In this document: piece after piece, positions 5,112 to 6,134 of the stretch
Layout of the letters: each line of letters begins with the position of its first letter
How positions within the stretch are numbered: the first letter of the stretch is position 1
NCBI GenBank assembly: GCA_002422345.1
Contig: DIUL01000153.1
Location: 1 to 6,134 of the forward strand
Origin: Acetobacteraceae bacterium UBA6159
Lineage (GTDB): Bacteria > Pseudomonadota > Alphaproteobacteria > Acetobacterales > Acetobacteraceae
Direction: 5' to 3'
DNA: 6,134 nt
Translations under genes and position numbers: made by a program
Notes under the pieces: model-generated
The model's input: only the letters and a program-made list of their open reading frames with translations
What the model was told of the DNA's origin: nothing
Databases searched by the model: none

Positions 5112-5117
5112 GATATA
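5112..5117 (-). promoter_or_regulatory. Candidate -10 box of ssrA
   Basis: TATATC on the minus strand matches the first four bases of TATAAT and would start transcription near 5105, at the first base of the estimated acceptor piece. A convincing -35 is missing; CTTCCA 18 nt upstream is the best nearby. thyX is divergent, so the 5105-5187 gap must hold both promoters. Confidence 0.3.
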
Positions 5118-5187
5118 GGGGGTTGGCCCAGCGGATGGAAGGCCCCTTGGCTCTTCGCGCCGGGGATATTCGTGATATGTCGGCGCC

Positions 5188-6126
5188 ATGTCCCTCTCCC
5201 CCGATCAGGCGAACGAGATCGCCGCCCAGCGCGCCCAGTCTGCCCTCACCGCCCGCCCCACCGTGCCGGCGCTGGAGGCCATGCTGTATGAGGCGATCCC
5301 GATCCTGGACCACGGCTTCATCCGGGTGATCGACTACATGGGCGACGACGCCGCCATCGTGCAGGCCGCCCGCGTGTCGTATGGTCGCGGAACGAAACGC
5401 GTGTCCGAGGATGCCGGGCTGATCCGCTATCTGATGCGCCACCGCCACTCGACCCCCTTCGAGATGTGCGAGATCAAGTACCACGTCAAACTGCCGATCT
5501 TCATCGCCCGCCAGTGGATCCGCCACCGGACCGCGAACGTGAACGAGTACTCCGCCCGCTACTCGATCCTGGACCGGGAATTCTACATCCCCGCCCCCGA
5601 GCAACTCGCTGCCCAATCGCTGGCCAACCGCCAGGGCCGCGGGACGGTGCTGGAAGGCGAGGAGGCACAGGAAGTCCTCCGCCTACTCCAGGACGACGCC
5701 GCCCGGAACTACGACCACTACGCCCACATGCTGAACGAGGACGCGTCCGGCGCCCCCGTCGATCCCGACCGCCAGGGCCTGGCGCGGGAACTGGCGCGGA
5801 TGAACCTGACGCTGAACACCTATACGCAGTGGTACTGGAAGACCGACCTCCACAACCTGTTCCACTTCCTCTCGTTGCGCGCCGACCCGCACGCGCAATA
5901 CGAAATCCGGGTCTACGCCGAGGCCATGCTGAACACCGTGGACGCCTGGGTCCCGATCGCCGCCGCCGCCTTCCGCGACTACCGGCTTGGCGCGGTAACC
6001 CTTTCGGCCGGGATGCTGGCGGTCGTGAAGCGGATGCTGGGCGGAGAATCCGTCGATCAGGCCGACAGTGGCCTGAACCGGCGGGAGTGGTCGGAACTGA
6101 TGGCCTCCCTCAGGGGAATCGGGTGA
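5188..6126 (+). CDS. thyX: Flavin-dependent thymidylate synthase ThyX
   Basis: Makes dTMP from dUMP using methylene-tetrahydrofolate as carbon donor, with FAD and NADPH for the reduction; it replaces or backs up ThyA. The 312-residue product carries the family signature RHRx7S at 112-122 (RHRTANVNEYS), followed by ARYS. The active-site region TYTQWYWKTDLHNLFHFLSLR (210-230) provides the residues that hold nucleotide and flavin. The C-terminal helical part extends to residue 312, a normal length for the alphaproteobacterial branch. The ATG at 5188 begins MSLSPDQANE and has no clear Shine-Dalgarno site; no better in-frame start is near. It is divergent from ssrA across a short gap. The stop at 6124-6126 may overlap the start of a next gene. 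Confidence 0.96.
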   Translation: MSLSPDQANEIAAQRAQSALTARPTVPALEAMLYEAIPILDHGFIRVIDYMGDDAAIVQAARVSYGRGTKRVSEDAGLIRYLMRHRHSTPFEMCEIKYHVKLPIFIARQWIRHRTANVNEYSARYSILDREFYIPAPEQLAAQSLANRQGRGTVLEGEEAQEVLRLLQDDAARNYDHYAHMLNEDASGAPVDPDRQGLARELARMNLTLNTYTQWYWKTDLHNLFHFLSLRADPHAQYEIRVYAEAMLNTVDAWVPIAAAAFRDYRLGAVTLSAGMLAVVKRMLGGESVDQADSGLNRREWSELMASLRGIG

Positions 6127-6134
6127 AGCCCTTT
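6123..6134 (+). CDS. Possible start of a downstream gene (only four codons visible)
   Basis: GTG at 6123 overlaps the thyX stop as GTGA, the same arrangement as in vapBC. AGGGGA at 6112-6117 gives a ribosome site 5 nt away. Only Met-Lys-Pro-Phe can be read before the window ends, so neither product nor reality of the gene can be judged. Confidence 0.3.

Overview
The window looks like a piece of a high-GC alphaproteobacterial chromosome, most likely from the Rhodospirillales/Acetobacteraceae side. Three things point there: an alphaproteobacterial-type SspB adaptor, a two-piece (circularly permuted) tmRNA gene with an ANDN-type tag, and GC-rich codon use in nearly all genes. The genus cannot be read from the sequence alone.

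Layout, left to right. (1) 1-1551, minus strand: sspB (ClpXP adaptor), then a class I [4Fe-4S] fumarate hydratase that runs off the left edge just before its third predicted cluster cysteine. (2) 1552-1732: a divergent control region with a candidate sspB promoter on the minus strand and, on the plus strand, a TTGACA box and an 18-bp dyad that abuts the ATG of an MFS transporter. (3) 1733-2986, plus: a 12-TM drug/H+ antiporter-like MFS protein. (4) 2978-3680, plus: a VapBC-type toxin-antitoxin pair with a 4-nt gene overlap; an 8-bp inverted repeat sits between its candidate -35 and -10 boxes. (5) 3691-4804, minus: a DJ-1/PfpI protein resembling isonitrile hydratase, preceded by a small four-helix membrane protein. 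(6) About 4832-5104, minus: the permuted ssrA gene in what looks like a non-coding gap. Its acceptor piece (3' end CCTCCACCA) comes first, then a 29-nt intervening segment, then the coding piece that starts GGGGGCG and carries the tag ANDNEALAVAA. (7) 5188-6126, plus: thyX, flavin-dependent thymidylate synthase. A possible next gene starts at 6123, overlapping the thyX stop.

Working together: tmRNA tags proteins from stalled ribosomes and SspB delivers tagged proteins to ClpXP, so both ends of one quality-control pathway lie within about 4 kb. Between them is a PIN-domain toxin, a family of RNases whose activity can stall translation. The physical closeness is seen; a functional link is inference. 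The other genes (fumarase, ThyX, MFS, DJ-1) are ordinary metabolic or accessory functions. No insertion sequences, CRISPR arrays, tRNAs or rRNAs were seen.
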